Source: Gonocerus acuteangulatus (lineage: Eukaryota; Arthropoda; Insecta; Hemiptera; Coreidae). Taken from it: a stretch of DNA of 64,000 nt. Positions 1 through 10,070 of the stretch are shown here, piece by piece. Location: contig OX328124.1 of assembly GCA_946811695.1 (NCBI GenBank), forward strand, positions 93,525,176 through 93,589,175, in the 5' to 3' direction. Position 1 is the stretch's first letter, and each line of letters opens with the position of its first letter. The notes beneath the pieces were generated by a model that saw only the letters and a program-made list of their open reading frames with translations, was not told the DNA's origin and did no database searches. The position numbers were made by a program, and so were the translations under genes.

Positions 1-1
1 T

Positions 2-544
2 TGACCGAATGCTGAGGATCCCACTTAGTAAAGGAGACTATCAAAATGAGAAGGTCTTTCAGACAAGTTGGGGCAACAGTTAGGTAGCCAAGGAATTAAT
101 GTGGCTTTCAAAAACCTTGGCTCTTTAAAGTCTCTACTGTGTAATGCCAAGGAAAAAGTACCCTTAGTGGAGAAGTCTGGGATTTACAAGATGAAATGTA
201 CATCGTGTGAGGCGTCTTATATTGGACAGTGTGGTCGTAAATTGAAGAAGAGGTGTTATGAGCATATGACGTATAACTCGTCGGAAATGTTCACTCATTT
301 GCAAAAAGAAGACCACAATAAAGAGGCCCTCGATGTAACTTTGTTGCACAATGTTAAAAAGGGGTATAAGATGAACGTGATAGAAGGGATCGAGATTAAA
401 TTAGATAAACTAATAAATAAAGGTAAAAATCTCAATACGAGGACGGATACTTGGCGTTTAAAATACGGGACTGAAGAAGGATTATCCCAACTCAGAGAGT
501 TCCCAAGAAGAGACCTCAGTCTACGGGTGAACCGCCTGCAGTGA
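2..544 (+). pseudogene. Penelope-like element, C-terminal GIY-YIG endonuclease (5'-truncated by window or decay)
   Basis: An open frame from the TTG at 68 to the TGA at 542-544 gives 158 residues. It matches the end of Penelope-like retroelement proteins: a linker, then GIY at residues 38-40, a CTSC zinc pair at 44-47, YIG at 51-53, arginines at 57 and 62, and Glu-His at 65-66. In this family the endonuclease nicks target DNA for the upstream reverse transcriptase. The reverse transcriptase is not visible; stop codons at 26-31 and 50-52 close the frame upstream, so this copy is truncated or broken. There is no credible ATG, and the printed start is only where the frame opens. What follows at 545-960 looks like the element's 3' untranslated end. 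Family assignment is confident; activity is very unlikely. Confidence 0.85.
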
Positions 545-960
545 AGAACTGGGTGGGTACCTCAGCATTAGGTTTTTATTTTTATTTTTAACTTGTGATT
601 CACTAGTGTTTTTTTATTTATGTACTTATTTATTTATTTTTTCGTACGTGTGCTTGGACAGAAAGTGTGTATTTTGCTGTTTTTAATGTATATTTGAGTA
701 TGAATGCTTGTGTGGTTGATTACGTTTTTTGTGTTTTAGGATTTAATTGGTTTTTATGATTGCATTGATTGTTTTTTAAATGGTTCCTGACAATTCAAAT
801 TTATTTGATAAGCTTATTCTCAGGTGTTAAAGATTATATATGTTTTGTTTTTCTATGCTGTAGAAGCACTGAGGATGGAGCTGTAGACTCCGAAAACTTG
901 CTTTGAGTGAATAAAATAAATCATTTTGTGGTGGAGACCTTGGAGTTTGTTGGTTTTCCT
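545..960 (+). other. PLE 3' untranslated region
   Basis: Non-coding T-rich sequence continues directly from the PLE stop codon to an (AT)n tract at 963-981. It contains the hammerhead-like core at 869-896 and an AATAAA-type signal near 911. PLE copies commonly end shortly after such a motif, so I take about 960 as the 3' border. This is inference; no target-site duplication was found. Confidence 0.55.
856..900 (+). ncRNA. Hammerhead-ribozyme-like motif in PLE tail
   Basis: CTGAGGA at 869-875 fits the hammerhead consensus CUGANGA. A stem follows (GGAG 877-880 with CTCC 888-891), then GAAAA from 892. A small hairpin (TGC...GCA) lies just before the core. Hammerhead motifs are known in Penelope-like elements. 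The cleavage-site strand is not clear here, so self-cleavage is not established. Confidence 0.5.
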
Positions 961-981
961 ATTATATATATATATATATAT

Positions 982-1485
982 GATTTTGAACAATATGCCG
1001 TAAAATTTGGTAATTACGTATTAAAATGAATTCCAACGGTGAAAGCTGCTAAATTTGGAAGAGCTAGTGGAGGATGTCTTTTGGCGTAAAAAGTAGGCTA
1101 GTTAAAAAATATTGCCAAAGTTCAGAATCTGTCAAGTCAAATCGTCATACAAGACAATAGTATGTATGGGTGTATTTTAGTAGTTTTCGTTTTTATGTTT
1201 ATATTTTGGAAATATAAATTATATGTTAATTATTAGGTACCATAATATATTGTTATGTAGCAGATATTTAATAAATAATTTTAGGTGGTATAATTATTTT
1301 AAAATATTAAAATTTGGTTGTTAGAAATTGTTTAGTTGTAAGCAAGTATCTGTGATGTAGGTTTGTAAAATGTATGTTGTCTTTGCCTTTTTTGATTTTG
1401 GTTTTTATCACATAATAATGTTATTATTATGGTTGGTATTACCTCCCTCTGATGGCAGTTAGCCAAGAGTATTAGTCTTGAGAGT
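982..1485. other. AT-rich sequence, nothing recognised
   Basis: About 500 bases between the PLE end and the 5S SINE. I see no coding potential, SINE promoter boxes, or inverted ends. Confidence 0.5.
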
Positions 1486-1496
1486 TATATGTATGT

Positions 1497-1499
<3 letters not shown>

Positions 1500-1548
<49 letters not shown>

Positions 1549-1718
1549 GGCGCATCTACATCTTGGCCATTAGCGCCGGGCTATCTATAGGTTGCCGCCC
1601 TTTTATAATGCCAACAGCACGTGGTCGGTCACCCATTCAGGTACTGACCACGCCCGACCTTGCTTAACTTCGGTGATCTATGGGAACCGGTGTATTCAAC
1701 GTGGCTATGGCCGTTGGC
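1500..1718 (-). mobile_element. 5S-rRNA-derived SINE, copy 1
   Basis: Read on the minus strand, 1718-1610 is a 5S rRNA-like head of 109 bp. It starts GCCAACGGCCATAGCCACGT and keeps the internal RNA polymerase III promoter: A-box AAGTTAAGCAA, a GTCGGGCG intermediate element, and a C-box ending GGGTGACC. About nine bases near the 5S 3' end are missing. Then come a block with AACCTATAGATA (about 1601-1579), the hairpin tail (1578-1548), CGTAAAA and a 47-base poly(A) (1546-1500). A perfect 14-bp target-site duplication, TATATGTATGTAGT, flanks it at 1486-1499 and 1719-1732. Promoter, A tail and duplication together mark a retroposed SINE, not a 5S gene. Confidence 0.93.
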
Positions 1719-1807
1719 TATATGTATGTAGTATTATAGCAATTGTTTTGTCTACAATTTGTTTTGTTGTGTGTTATGTTTCTTTTGTTGCTTAATAAAG
1801 ACTATTT

Positions 1808-1816
1808 ATCTATCTA

Positions 1817-1877
<61 letters not shown>
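1808..1877. repeat. (TATC)n/(TA)n microsatellite
   Basis: A short TATC run grading into a long TA run that abuts the left terminus of the TIR element at 1878. Confidence 0.95.
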
Positions 1878-1881
<4 letters not shown>

Positions 1882-3157
1882 GTGTTCAGAATTCGACGCC
1901 TGCCCCTTTTTGGAATTTCGAAACGAAACTCTTAGGGTCAACTAAGAGCTGTAACTGTTTCAAGTAAAGTTCCTTTTCAGGTTATAGTCGGCTCTCTTAT
2001 CTCCTCCAGTACTTCTCCAACTTACAGTAAAATCCGTTTTTCAATGCGATCCAATTTATTATGAAGTGAGTGGCTTAATATCAAAGACGGACACCTGTCA
2101 TTTTCTAAATGTTGAGAAAATTACCTTTTATGTTATGCAATTTATAGTGAATATTTTTTTTTAATATATTTCAAAAAAAAATTAGGCTTATATGTTTGAA
2201 ATTGATATTGTTTTGTTTCTGATATATTACCACTCAAATTAGTGAAAATTACCTTTGATCTCATTGGGGCCGTATTTAAAACAAAGCATCTACTTTGAAG
2301 CCAGAAATTACTTGTTTACGTCCGTTATTTTACAGAAACTAATTTCATCATTGAAAAGAGCAGACAAAAACCTATAGGAATCCACTGCTAACTAAATTTC
2401 GATTTTTTTACAGATGTCCGTCTTTGATATTAAGCCATTCAAGTCTCTTTTTATGCATTTTTGCACTATTCTATTGTATTAGAATTATTCATAAAACTCA
2501 GAAAATGCATCTTTTAGTAGGATTTTTCAATCCCAACCAACAAAAAAAGTGACACTAATTTACCTCAAAAGGTTGCAGAGATATTAGCCTGGAAAATTGA
2601 GTGTGGTACGCGCTGTATATTCTCATTATTGTAAATCGTATTGAATATTTGATTTCACTATTATATATTTAGCAGAAAAAATGCTATACGATGTGCAACT
2701 TGACATACTTCATTTTGAAGCCTCAGTCTCATTTTTGCTTTTGTTTGCGCATGCGCTTAGGTATTGTTCGTAAAAATACAGGATATGCATCTTTTTGTAG
2801 GATTTTTAGAGCACGAACTACAGAAAAAAGTTTGACTAACTTATCCCAAAGGGTTGCAGAGATATAAGTTAGGAACATCGAGACGGATTTTTTACTTTTT
2901 ACGGCTAAAGGATGCATCAAATCGAAACATTTATCGATATAAACTCGTAGAATTTGATTTTCTACAAGAACCCGTCATAAAAAGTTTGGTATTCTATTAG
3001 AAATTCCAAAGTTATGTTAGCTGGAGAAGTACAGGAGAAGGTTAGAGAGCCGACTATATCTGGAACTTTATTTGAAGCAGTTAAGACCCTGAGAGTTTTG
3101 TTTCGAAATTCCAAAAACTGTGGAATATAAGGGGGCAGGCGTCAAATTCCGAACACC

Positions 3158-3160
<3 letters not shown>
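1878..3160. mobile_element. Non-autonomous TIR element, AGGGTGTTC termini
   Basis: The left end (AGGGTGTTCAGAATTCGACG from about 1879) and the right end (reverse complement CAGGGTGTTCGGAATTTGAC, ending 3160) form inverted repeats about 165 bp long at roughly 75-80% identity by eye. Both ends lie directly in (TA)n tracts, consistent with a TA-type target. The interior has no transposase. It contains a nested inverted pair around GGCTTAATATCAAAGACGG (about 2069 and 2445) and a roughly 100-bp direct duplication (about 2503-2600 and 2785-2882, starting ATGCATCTTT). Confidence 0.75.
2069..2448. mobile_element. Nested foldback with SGGCTTAATATCAAAGACGG ends
   Basis: GTGGCTTAATATCAAAGACG near 2069 reappears inverted near 2448 as CTTTGATATTAAGCCATTC. 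The unit is about 380 bp and sits inside the larger TIR element. No coding capacity is seen. Confidence 0.5.

Positions 3161-3215
<55 letters not shown>
3161..3215. repeat. (TA)n microsatellite
   Basis: Uninterrupted TA repeats touching the right terminus of the TIR element. Confidence 0.95.
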
Positions 3216-3217
<2 letters not shown>

Positions 3218-3268
3218 ATATATGGTGAATTGGGAGATGTTTTTTAGTGAGTATGAATCGCACACTGT

Positions 3269-3396
3269 TGAGGCCTTGTCCACATCATCTAATGAAAGAT
3301 GTTTCCCCTAGCCTAGAAGAAAAAAAAACGAACAGTTTATTTTTTTTCTAGGATGGGGAAACATCTTTCATTAGATGAAGTGTACAACACCTCCCT
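3269..3396. repeat. Near-perfect palindrome, about 50-bp arms
   Basis: CATCTAATGAAAGATGTTTC on the left is mirrored on the right (GAAACATCTTTCATTAGATG), with a loop of about 10 bases near 3329-3337. Homology fades outward. No coding or RNA family is recognised. Confidence 0.8.
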
Positions 3397-4204
3397 ACTC
3401 ACCTCAATCACCCTCTTCTCTCGCCATTAACCAGGATTAGGCTGACCAAATTTTCTGATTTCATGGCCACTCCTAGTTTCCTGTCTAATTCGGCCTTTTC
3501 GGTGGAAAATCTGTTAAAAAGTATAATTTTGAACTGTGATTCCTTAAAAATATAAGAATGATAATAGGTTAGAATGAAATAAAGTCTTAACAACTTTAGT
3601 TAAAGACGGTGAGAATGAGATAGCAATTGAACGACAGATTCGAACTAGAGCCATTTTGAGATAAGACTTGGAGAGAAGAGGAGAAGATAAAGGCAGCGAG
3701 TGGATGGTGTGCTAAGATAAGGAGTAAATTGGAGAGAAAAGGCCTATGGAGAGAGGCCAGTATCTCCAATCTCCAACACCCAAACAGTCCAGGAGCAATC
3801 CTCAAGCCCCTAATGCCAACCTCCAAAATACACTTCTCTCCTGTATCGGTTCTCTTATGCTTCAACTTCGTCCTTATGGCGCAATTTCGGGAGGGCGAAA
3901 CTCTCAAGGAAAATAAAGCCAAGTTCCCGAAAACGATTCCTTTGATTATGTCGATCTTCTGTATTTTTGTCGGAGTATTGTGATAAATCATATTTGGAAC
4001 TTTATAAGGAAACTTTTTTCTGTATTATTCAACTTCCAGCTCCATAAAATCTTTGGACAAACAGGTTTCTAGCACATTCCTAAAGAATGGTACTATGAAT
4101 TCACTTTAGTTGTTTTTTTGCGAAAAGGAAAAGTTCCGGTCCAAAATAAAAAAGTGAATTGCTGCTTAACTTGTGGTCTGCATGCTCCACTTCCGATGAG
4201 CTCT
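3397..4204. other. No recognised feature
   Basis: Open frames of 131 codons (minus, 3596-3991) and 84 codons (plus, 3729-3983) overlap antiparallel. Neither resembles a known family or shows an exon-like context, so I do not call a gene. Confidence 0.4.
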
Positions 4205-4500
4205 AAAATAAAAGTCTGTCACGCAGGAGCTCCATAACTAAGAACATTCCTCGAAAGCTCTAAATCACTGAATAATTTGTTGAGAATAACCTATATAAAT
4301 AGATGATAGGAGAGTATTATGGAATACCATTTCATTTATTGATCTTGATGAACAATAAAATATTCACATTTATAAAGAGGAAATCTCCCAAGCAAAACAA
4401 TGGATAAACCGGATACTGCTGTCAGCGCCTCTAGTGGCAGCAGTAAAAATTCTTTCATGAGTGCAAACACTTCGTTCATTTGAATAAAACTTCGAGATTC
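4205..4500 (+). repeat. F1 repeat family fragment
   Basis: Begins GTCTGTCACGCAGGAGCTCC and contains ATAACTAAG and, later, GGATACTGCTGTCAGCGCC and TTTCATGAGTGCAA. All recur in the fullest copy at 52722-53745. Non-coding and internally deleted. Confidence 0.6.
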
Positions 4501-5430
4501 AAACTAGGGATTCGAGGCCATTTAAAGGTCTAAAATATTTTATGGAAACTATTTTTCAACATAGAAGTATGCTTTTGGTATCAAACGGAATTTTATTTTA
4601 CGTACAATCTTTAGAACACATCCCATACGCCAATAGAGACATCTTACGGTTCTGAAAAAGATGTCACTTTTAGGAGGTTTGATGGGTGTTTTTGGACACT
4701 GTGTGGTATACAAATATTTGGGGTGTCTGCTTATATTGTTATCTCTATTTTTACCGTGCTTCGTGCAATGTACGTGGAGTAACAATAATTTTTCTTCAAC
4801 TGAGCATGGGAAGCTCAGAAGCTTTTTGGAGCTGCAAAAACTGGAGTTTTTCAAATTGACCATTAGGTTTTACAATACATGAGAGACGAGATGTATATGT
4901 TACATTTAGAGAATTTAACGAGAAATGAGGAAGTTTGTGTCGCGTTAAAACTTATAGAAACATTTCAATTATATTATATTTCTTTTAAAATGTAGAAAGG
5001 GGAATAACACATCATGCTGATCAGTTCCACCGTTCATGAAAAACTAATGATTAATTCGGAATATAGAACGCCTTGCTCATCAATATGCATAAGTTATGCC
5101 AATAAGTGTGTATGTATATTAAAATCAGAGCTATGCAAATACCTTTCTCCCGCCAAATCAATACCTGCCAATTACCTTCCAACTACCCGTTGCATTGATG
5201 GTATTCCTCGTTTAATGATTAATACATGTTCCCTGCCTTACATACCTATATAGCTCCCCTAAATATAGCTTCACAGGAAAACCTTTTCAACGAACCGATT
5301 AATAGTCAGTTATCTGAACGACAACGATTGATTTTTATTTTAGAACCTCCCAAAGCAATGTAGGCAGCTATTTAGCTGTTCTCTTGAAACAATGATTGAA
5401 AAATGGCTTCAAAAGTTAACCAGTAAAATT
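4501..5430. other. No recognised feature
   Basis: AT-rich unique-looking sequence. The short open frames (such as 4549-4863 minus and 5014-5253 plus) have no recognisable domain. Confidence 0.4.
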
Positions 5431-5505
5431 GATATAGGGGCGGGGTTTACTCCAGACCCAAAGTATTTTCCCATACCGGCCACAATTTTTGTTATATGTA
5501 TTGTT
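5431..5505 (-). repeat. F1 repeat family fragment
   Basis: Contains GGGGTTTACTCCAGACCCAA and CATACCGGCCACAATTTTTG, the reverse-complement signature of the internal unit of F1. Confidence 0.5.
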
Positions 5506-5639
5506 GTCAAAAATAAATAAAAAAATAAAAGAAAAGAAAAATTATTTCTTTTAGAGCCTTCTGCTCAAATTCAGGTACATAAATATGCCTTAGGTCCACA
5601 TATAGTCTTCTATAGACTATATAACATATAGTCTTCTTT

Positions 5640-5960
5640 TTCGTACATGGCCACCGCGCATGCGCGAACGCCAGCGGACACCTTCTTGTGACACTTTTTG
5701 TAACGCTAGGTCCACCCGATAAAACTATGTAATGACTCCATAACAAAAATTCTTAGTTTTCGTACATGGCTACTGTGCATGCGCGAACCCCACTACGCAT
5801 GCGTGAACGCCAGTGGACACTTTTTTATGACACATAGTCTTCTTTTTCGTACACGACAACTGTGCATGCGCGAACTCCACTTCGCATGTGCGAACTCCAC
5901 TGCGCATGCACGAACGCCACTGCGCATGCGCAAACGCCGGTGGGCACTTTTTGTGACACT
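5640..5960. repeat. Degenerate minisatellite rich in GCGCATGCGC
   Basis: Roughly eight copies of a 17-20 bp motif approximating ACTGCGCATGCGCGAACGCC, interspersed with GGACACYTTTTTNTGACAC segments. It is sharply more GC-rich than its surroundings. The core GCGCATGCGC matches the consensus bound by the animal factor NRF-1, and alternating purine-pyrimidine runs can adopt Z-DNA. Either role here is inference. Overlapping open frames on both strands only reflect the repeat. Confidence 0.75.
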
Positions 5961-6187
5961 TTTTGGTAACGTTTTTGTTTTCCAGTTTAGTCACCGCTAA
6001 AGCATATTTATGCTAAAATAAAATAAAAAATAAATCGCTCTATTAGAAGGGGTGTTTACTAGAACGAAATAATTAATTTGGCAGTTCCAGCCCTTCAATG
6101 AGGAACATTTGTTTTGTAAAAATAATCACAATAGCTCTATTAAAAGTTGGGATTTACACCCGAAAAAAATTTTAAAAACAAATTTAT

Positions 6188-6380
6188 GGAGGCCAGGTGG
6201 CCATGATTGTTAAGGCGTGAGCACTTAACACTCCGTTCCCAAGGTCGTTGGTTCGATTCCCACTAGGGATGATGGCTTTTCTTTGGAAAAAAGGTACTGG
6301 CTAAAAAGGGTAGTAACCTATAGATAACCCGTCTTAAAATTCTTAGTAAATAATAAATGGACGTTAAAATGTATACAAAT
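6188..6380 (+). mobile_element. tRNA(Ser/Leu-like) SINE, family B, copy 1
   Basis: A tRNA-like head has A-box-like GATTGTTAAGGCGTGAGC near 6205 and a perfect B-box GGTTCGATTCC at 6250-6260. A body follows with GGCTTTTCTTT, then CTGGCTAAAAAGGGTAGTAA and CCTATAGATAACCCGTC. The 3' end is AATAAATGGACGTTAAAAT. A 13-bp target-site duplication, AAAACAAATTTAT, lies at 6175-6187 and 6381-6393. This family lacks the hairpin tail of families A and 5S. Confidence 0.88.
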
Positions 6381-6454
6381 AAAACAAATTTATAATTGAT
6401 TAAGCTATTCATTACAAATATAAAAGTCTATTTATATTTCGACGTGTTATTTTA

Positions 6455-6525
6455 CAGGGATGAAGAAAACACTACCCACCTTCTGAGCTGGTATGCAGCT
6501 CCTGTGTGACAGACTATTATTTTCA
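6455..6525 (-). repeat. F1 repeat family fragment
   Basis: ATGCAGCTCCTGTGTGACAG is the reverse complement of the F1 start (GTCACGCAGGAGCTGCAT), and CCACCTTCTGAG resembles its CTCAGAATTGGGTAG. It is followed by (AT)n, as in other copies. Confidence 0.5.
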
Positions 6526-6543
6526 TTAATACCCTCGTAGTTT

Positions 6544-6545
<2 letters not shown>

Positions 6546-6615
<70 letters not shown>
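6546..6615. repeat. (TA)n microsatellite
   Basis: About 35 TA units. The open reading frame across it (alternating Tyr-Ile) is an artefact. Confidence 0.95.
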
Positions 6616-6619
<4 letters not shown>

Positions 6620-7324
6620 CTGAAGAGAAGACACGTGTTTGCTTGCAATATAGTACTTGGGTTCTAAGTCTTTCAGGAAGAACGAGAAAGTTATAGTTTC
6701 AAAGTAAAATAGAAAATAAGTTAGGAAAAGCCTTAAAAATGGTTTCATTCGTTTCCCTGCTTTGAAGAACGTCCCAAATAGGTACACTTTGGGTAGGTTC
6801 TTTAACGTGGAGCCTATGAACGCTAAAAGGTAAGGTAAACATTGTAATCAGGTTCCCTCGTAGGGAAGGATTAAACGCGCTAAAATAAAAATGAAGGATA
6901 ATAATTTAAGAATGAATCTGGTTTTAAAATTAATAAATTAATAAGGGTGCATATTGAGTCAGAAATATAATAATTAATGTATTAATTGGTCTTTTAAATG
7001 AGGATACAACGTTGACATTGTTAAGCCATATTGAATATACTAAAAAATTCACATCTTAATTAGAAAGAAGTGCTTAGCCTTCAATGAGTGATTTCACAAT
7101 CGTTAGAAGAAGAACTTAATTTATTCGTGGTTGTGAGATTTCCCCACTGGTGAGGGGAAGATTAAAGCGTGGAACTGGAAACTTGAGAGGCAAGTTGTGA
7201 AACAAAGACAGTTCTTGGTGTAGAGTTGTTCAATTCGAGAAGGTCCCTGTTCAGTCTTCGATTTCCCCTCAATCTTGCTGTCATCCTTCAAATCTTTCAT
7301 CCCTATTTCTCTTTTACGTCTTAC
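6616..7324. other. No recognised feature
   Basis: AT-rich sequence without a recognisable gene or element. Confidence 0.4.
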
Positions 7325-7364
7325 TTTGGCCTGTTTGGAGACTTCTCCAAACAGGCCAAAGACA
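7325..7364. repeat. Perfect palindrome, 18-bp arms
   Basis: CTTTGGCCTGTTTGGAGA is followed after two bases by its exact reverse complement. The loop is too short for a microRNA precursor. It looks like a local inverted duplication. Confidence 0.85.
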
Positions 7365-8045
7365 ATATCTCAGCTGAGATTGTTGTTTCATTGGACTCAT
7401 TATTGAAGATCCTTGGTGATTGGTAAAATCTATATTCACAAATATTTATTTCAGAATATTTGCTGAAAACGATATAGAAACTCTCTGGTTCATGTATGGT
7501 ATGAGCTAGGGCCAATCACAAATATTACATTTTCTTTTTATTTCACGTTATTTCAAAACGTTACCCTTCATGTTTCTTATGCTCAATGCCATCTCTTCAG
7601 GGGCCACAAGAAACGTATATGGTCTGTTCGTTGCCCGTATTAAGACTCCTTAAGGATAAAGGGATATAAGCGTTGTGTAATTTTTTACTGAACAAAGCCT
7701 TACACGAAGAAGAAAGTGAATATATTTCTACAGACCTCCAGCTACTAAAATTAAATGTTAATATCAAATAATGAAGTAACATTTTTAGTGAGTCGACATT
7801 GTCTAATATTGGCTTATTGGTTAAGACGAGATTATGTCGTTAAGCAAAAGATGTCATCCGGAATTGCTGATGAGAAATACTGCCGTCTCTTCCTGCTCTA
7901 CGTTTAAAAAAATGTTAGCAAACCAATTGTCCAAAACTTTGCTTCAAAAATACTTTCTATAAAACAAAAGTTTATCTTCGTTACCCACTAGAATTAGCTT
8001 TTTGAGTAAAATTCGAACGAAAATAATCGTAGTATTATTTATTTT
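7365..8045. other. No recognised feature
   Basis: Nothing supportable seen apart from short AT-rich open frames. Confidence 0.4.
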
Positions 8046-8092
8046 ATTTTTTACGGTGCACCGACATCAAGACCATTAGTGCTTACATTATG
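8046..8092 (-). mobile_element. 5'-truncated SINE: hairpin tail only (old copy)
   Basis: On the minus strand AGCACTAATGGTCTTGATGT and GTGCACCGTAAAAAAT align with the 3' module of the 5S and tRNA-Glu-like SINEs (GGCGCTAATGG...GCGCCGTAAAA). The stem has drifted, and no SINE head is present. Confidence 0.65.
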
Positions 8093-8109
8093 ACGGGAGT
8101 AGCGGGGAG

Positions 8110-8200
8110 AATAAATATTTGAAGAAACGTTTCGAAACTTCTTTCATAAGTGCAGCCTCAATATCGACATTCCATCGGAAAGTGCTAAAAGAAGAACGTT
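8110..8200 (+). repeat. F1 repeat family fragment
   Basis: TTTCATAAGTGCAGCCTCAA and CATCGGAAAGTGCTAAAA match the F1 3' block (GTCATGAGTGCAACCTCAA, GGAGGAAAGTGCTAAAA). Confidence 0.6.
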
Positions 8201-9474
8201 TTGATGCAATGCAAAGCGAAAAAGGAACGGAAGTGACATCACTCATTCCTTCCTGTCCATTTCTTCTTTTCCTTAAAACTTTTGGTACACTTATTGCTTG
8301 CTTCCCGCTAAAATCCAGTTCACTTCCTATTCACTTGTTGTGAATTAAGGCATATCCATGATCTTAATTATTTCCCAATGCGGGAAGTTATAGTTTATCT
8401 AATAGTTTCTGAAGTAGCCAATGAATTAAATAAATTATATTATGAGTTTAGCCTCAAAAACTACATTCCTTTCAAAAGTAGTTAAAGAAAAATTGCTTAA
8501 ATTTAATACAAATTTCTTAGGAGTGGTCCCTTTCAAATAAATTATATATTATGCAGAGTGGTGAACCCCTGGTCATAACTTTATTATTATTTTTTGACAC
8601 ATGTGTCAATAGAACTTCGCCAACTCTGGGTGGTTACTTTTAATTACAAAGAAAAATGTATTCAATAATTAAAGGCATTTTTTCGCAAATTTAGTCTTCA
8701 TCACGCAGACTTTTCAATTAAATGCCCCAGGCCTTCAATACTCCAAAGACATATTCCTCTATAACTCGTTCTTATTCTAATTCATACAGTGAAAATTAAA
8801 ACATAACAGGAACATATAATAGAATATCACGCTATGAAGCAAAGAAGATTGTGAGAGCCCAGTGAGATAGAAATTATCTACATCATTTCACGACTACAGC
8901 TTGTAAATAATTTAAACATCAGTGAGTTCAGAAGCATTTCCAGACCGATGCTCTTGGGTGCTTGATCTTCCTCAGGCTGTTCGAATGGGAAACCGCCTTC
9001 AGGCCTTTCACTGTACATCTTCAAGCATTCCAGCGTAAATAATATTTTAAATTAATTATTTAATCTCTTTAATACGTGTTCTTAGATGGTTAGATAATTT
9101 TTGGTTGTGGATTCCTATATCAAAACACTTTGTGCTATTTATTAGAAAACAAAAAATATAGCATTTCCGATTCTTCATTCCCAAATAGACCATAGAACTT
9201 TTAATATATTTTTTACTTCATAGATTTCATACGTGTATGAGCGGGTTCATTTCTTTATTAGTATGGATGAACATAAAAAATAAACACTTTTCTCGAAACT
9301 GTTACAGATATCATTAATTTCCTTAAGCTACAGAATCTTTATCAAAATTTTTACATTCAAGCATATTAACTCGAAAACTTAAGAGTCCCGATTTTTGTCA
9401 CACGAATTTAGCCCTAAAAACCATCTTCCTGTGGACGGATTCTGCTGGTTACCTCAAAAATTATTTTTTTTTAC
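8201..9474. other. No recognised feature
   Basis: AT-rich sequence, no defensible gene or repeat. Confidence 0.35.
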
Positions 9475-10070
9475 CTAGATAACGCATTTCAACACATTTT
9501 TACAGGACTATCTACATCTTATTTATTAGGGGTGGAGTATTTCATTACCACAACAAACACTCATGGGCACACGAGAATCCCAGGACGGTTCACAAGCGTA
9601 GCCATCAGTACCAATTCAAGGTAAACCATTTGGTTTCTAATTATAAATATCTGTAAAAATGTGTTCAAATGCGTAATGTAAGTAAAATAATAATTTTTGA
9701 GGTTAATGTATGGTTGGGGTTCATTAATGGCCACCTCCTGGACCCAGTATTAGTTACTTTAATTAACAAATTCAAAATAAATGTGTATTTTATTTATTTA
9801 CTGTTTTAGGATTTTTTTTTGTTTTCGTGAAAGTAACTTTTTTATTGTTTTATGCAAATATTTAAGTAAATATTTATAAAAACAAATATTTCTTTTAAGC
9901 TTTTTGAATAAACTGAAGAAAAAATATAATTTTCTTTTCACTGAGCCATGTCTGTTTTTAAACTTTTGTTTCTAAATCGTTCACATACTTCAATAACACA
10001 GGGTTTTGTTGAATGGAAAGCTGGTTAAATGAGGAACTTTTTCTGAAACTCAGATCCTGCCCAGCATGAG
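9475..10070. mobile_element. Truncated copy of the giant palindromic element
   Basis: Matches the centre and right arm of the element at 15449-17258 (compare 16192-16925). Shared landmarks include CGAGAATCCCAGGACGGTTC, GGCCACCTCCTGGACCCAGT and GGAAAGCTGGTTAAATGAGG. The left arm and outer right end are missing. This copy lacks the short SINE insertion found in the other copy, so it provides the empty-site sequence. Confidence 0.8.

Noticed and set aside
1610..1718. 5S rRNA gene
   Set aside because: It has a 9-base internal deletion, is fused to a SINE body and A tail, and has target-site duplications.
3596..3991. 131-codon minus open frame
   Set aside because: Overlaps an 84-codon plus frame, has no domain, repeat match or gene context; length is possible by chance.
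5640..5994. Cys/His/Arg-rich peptides across the GCGCATGCGC repeat
   Set aside because: Open on both strands because of repeat composition; no start context or family.
7325..7364. microRNA-like hairpin
   Set aside because: A two-base loop and 18-bp arms do not fit a microRNA precursor.
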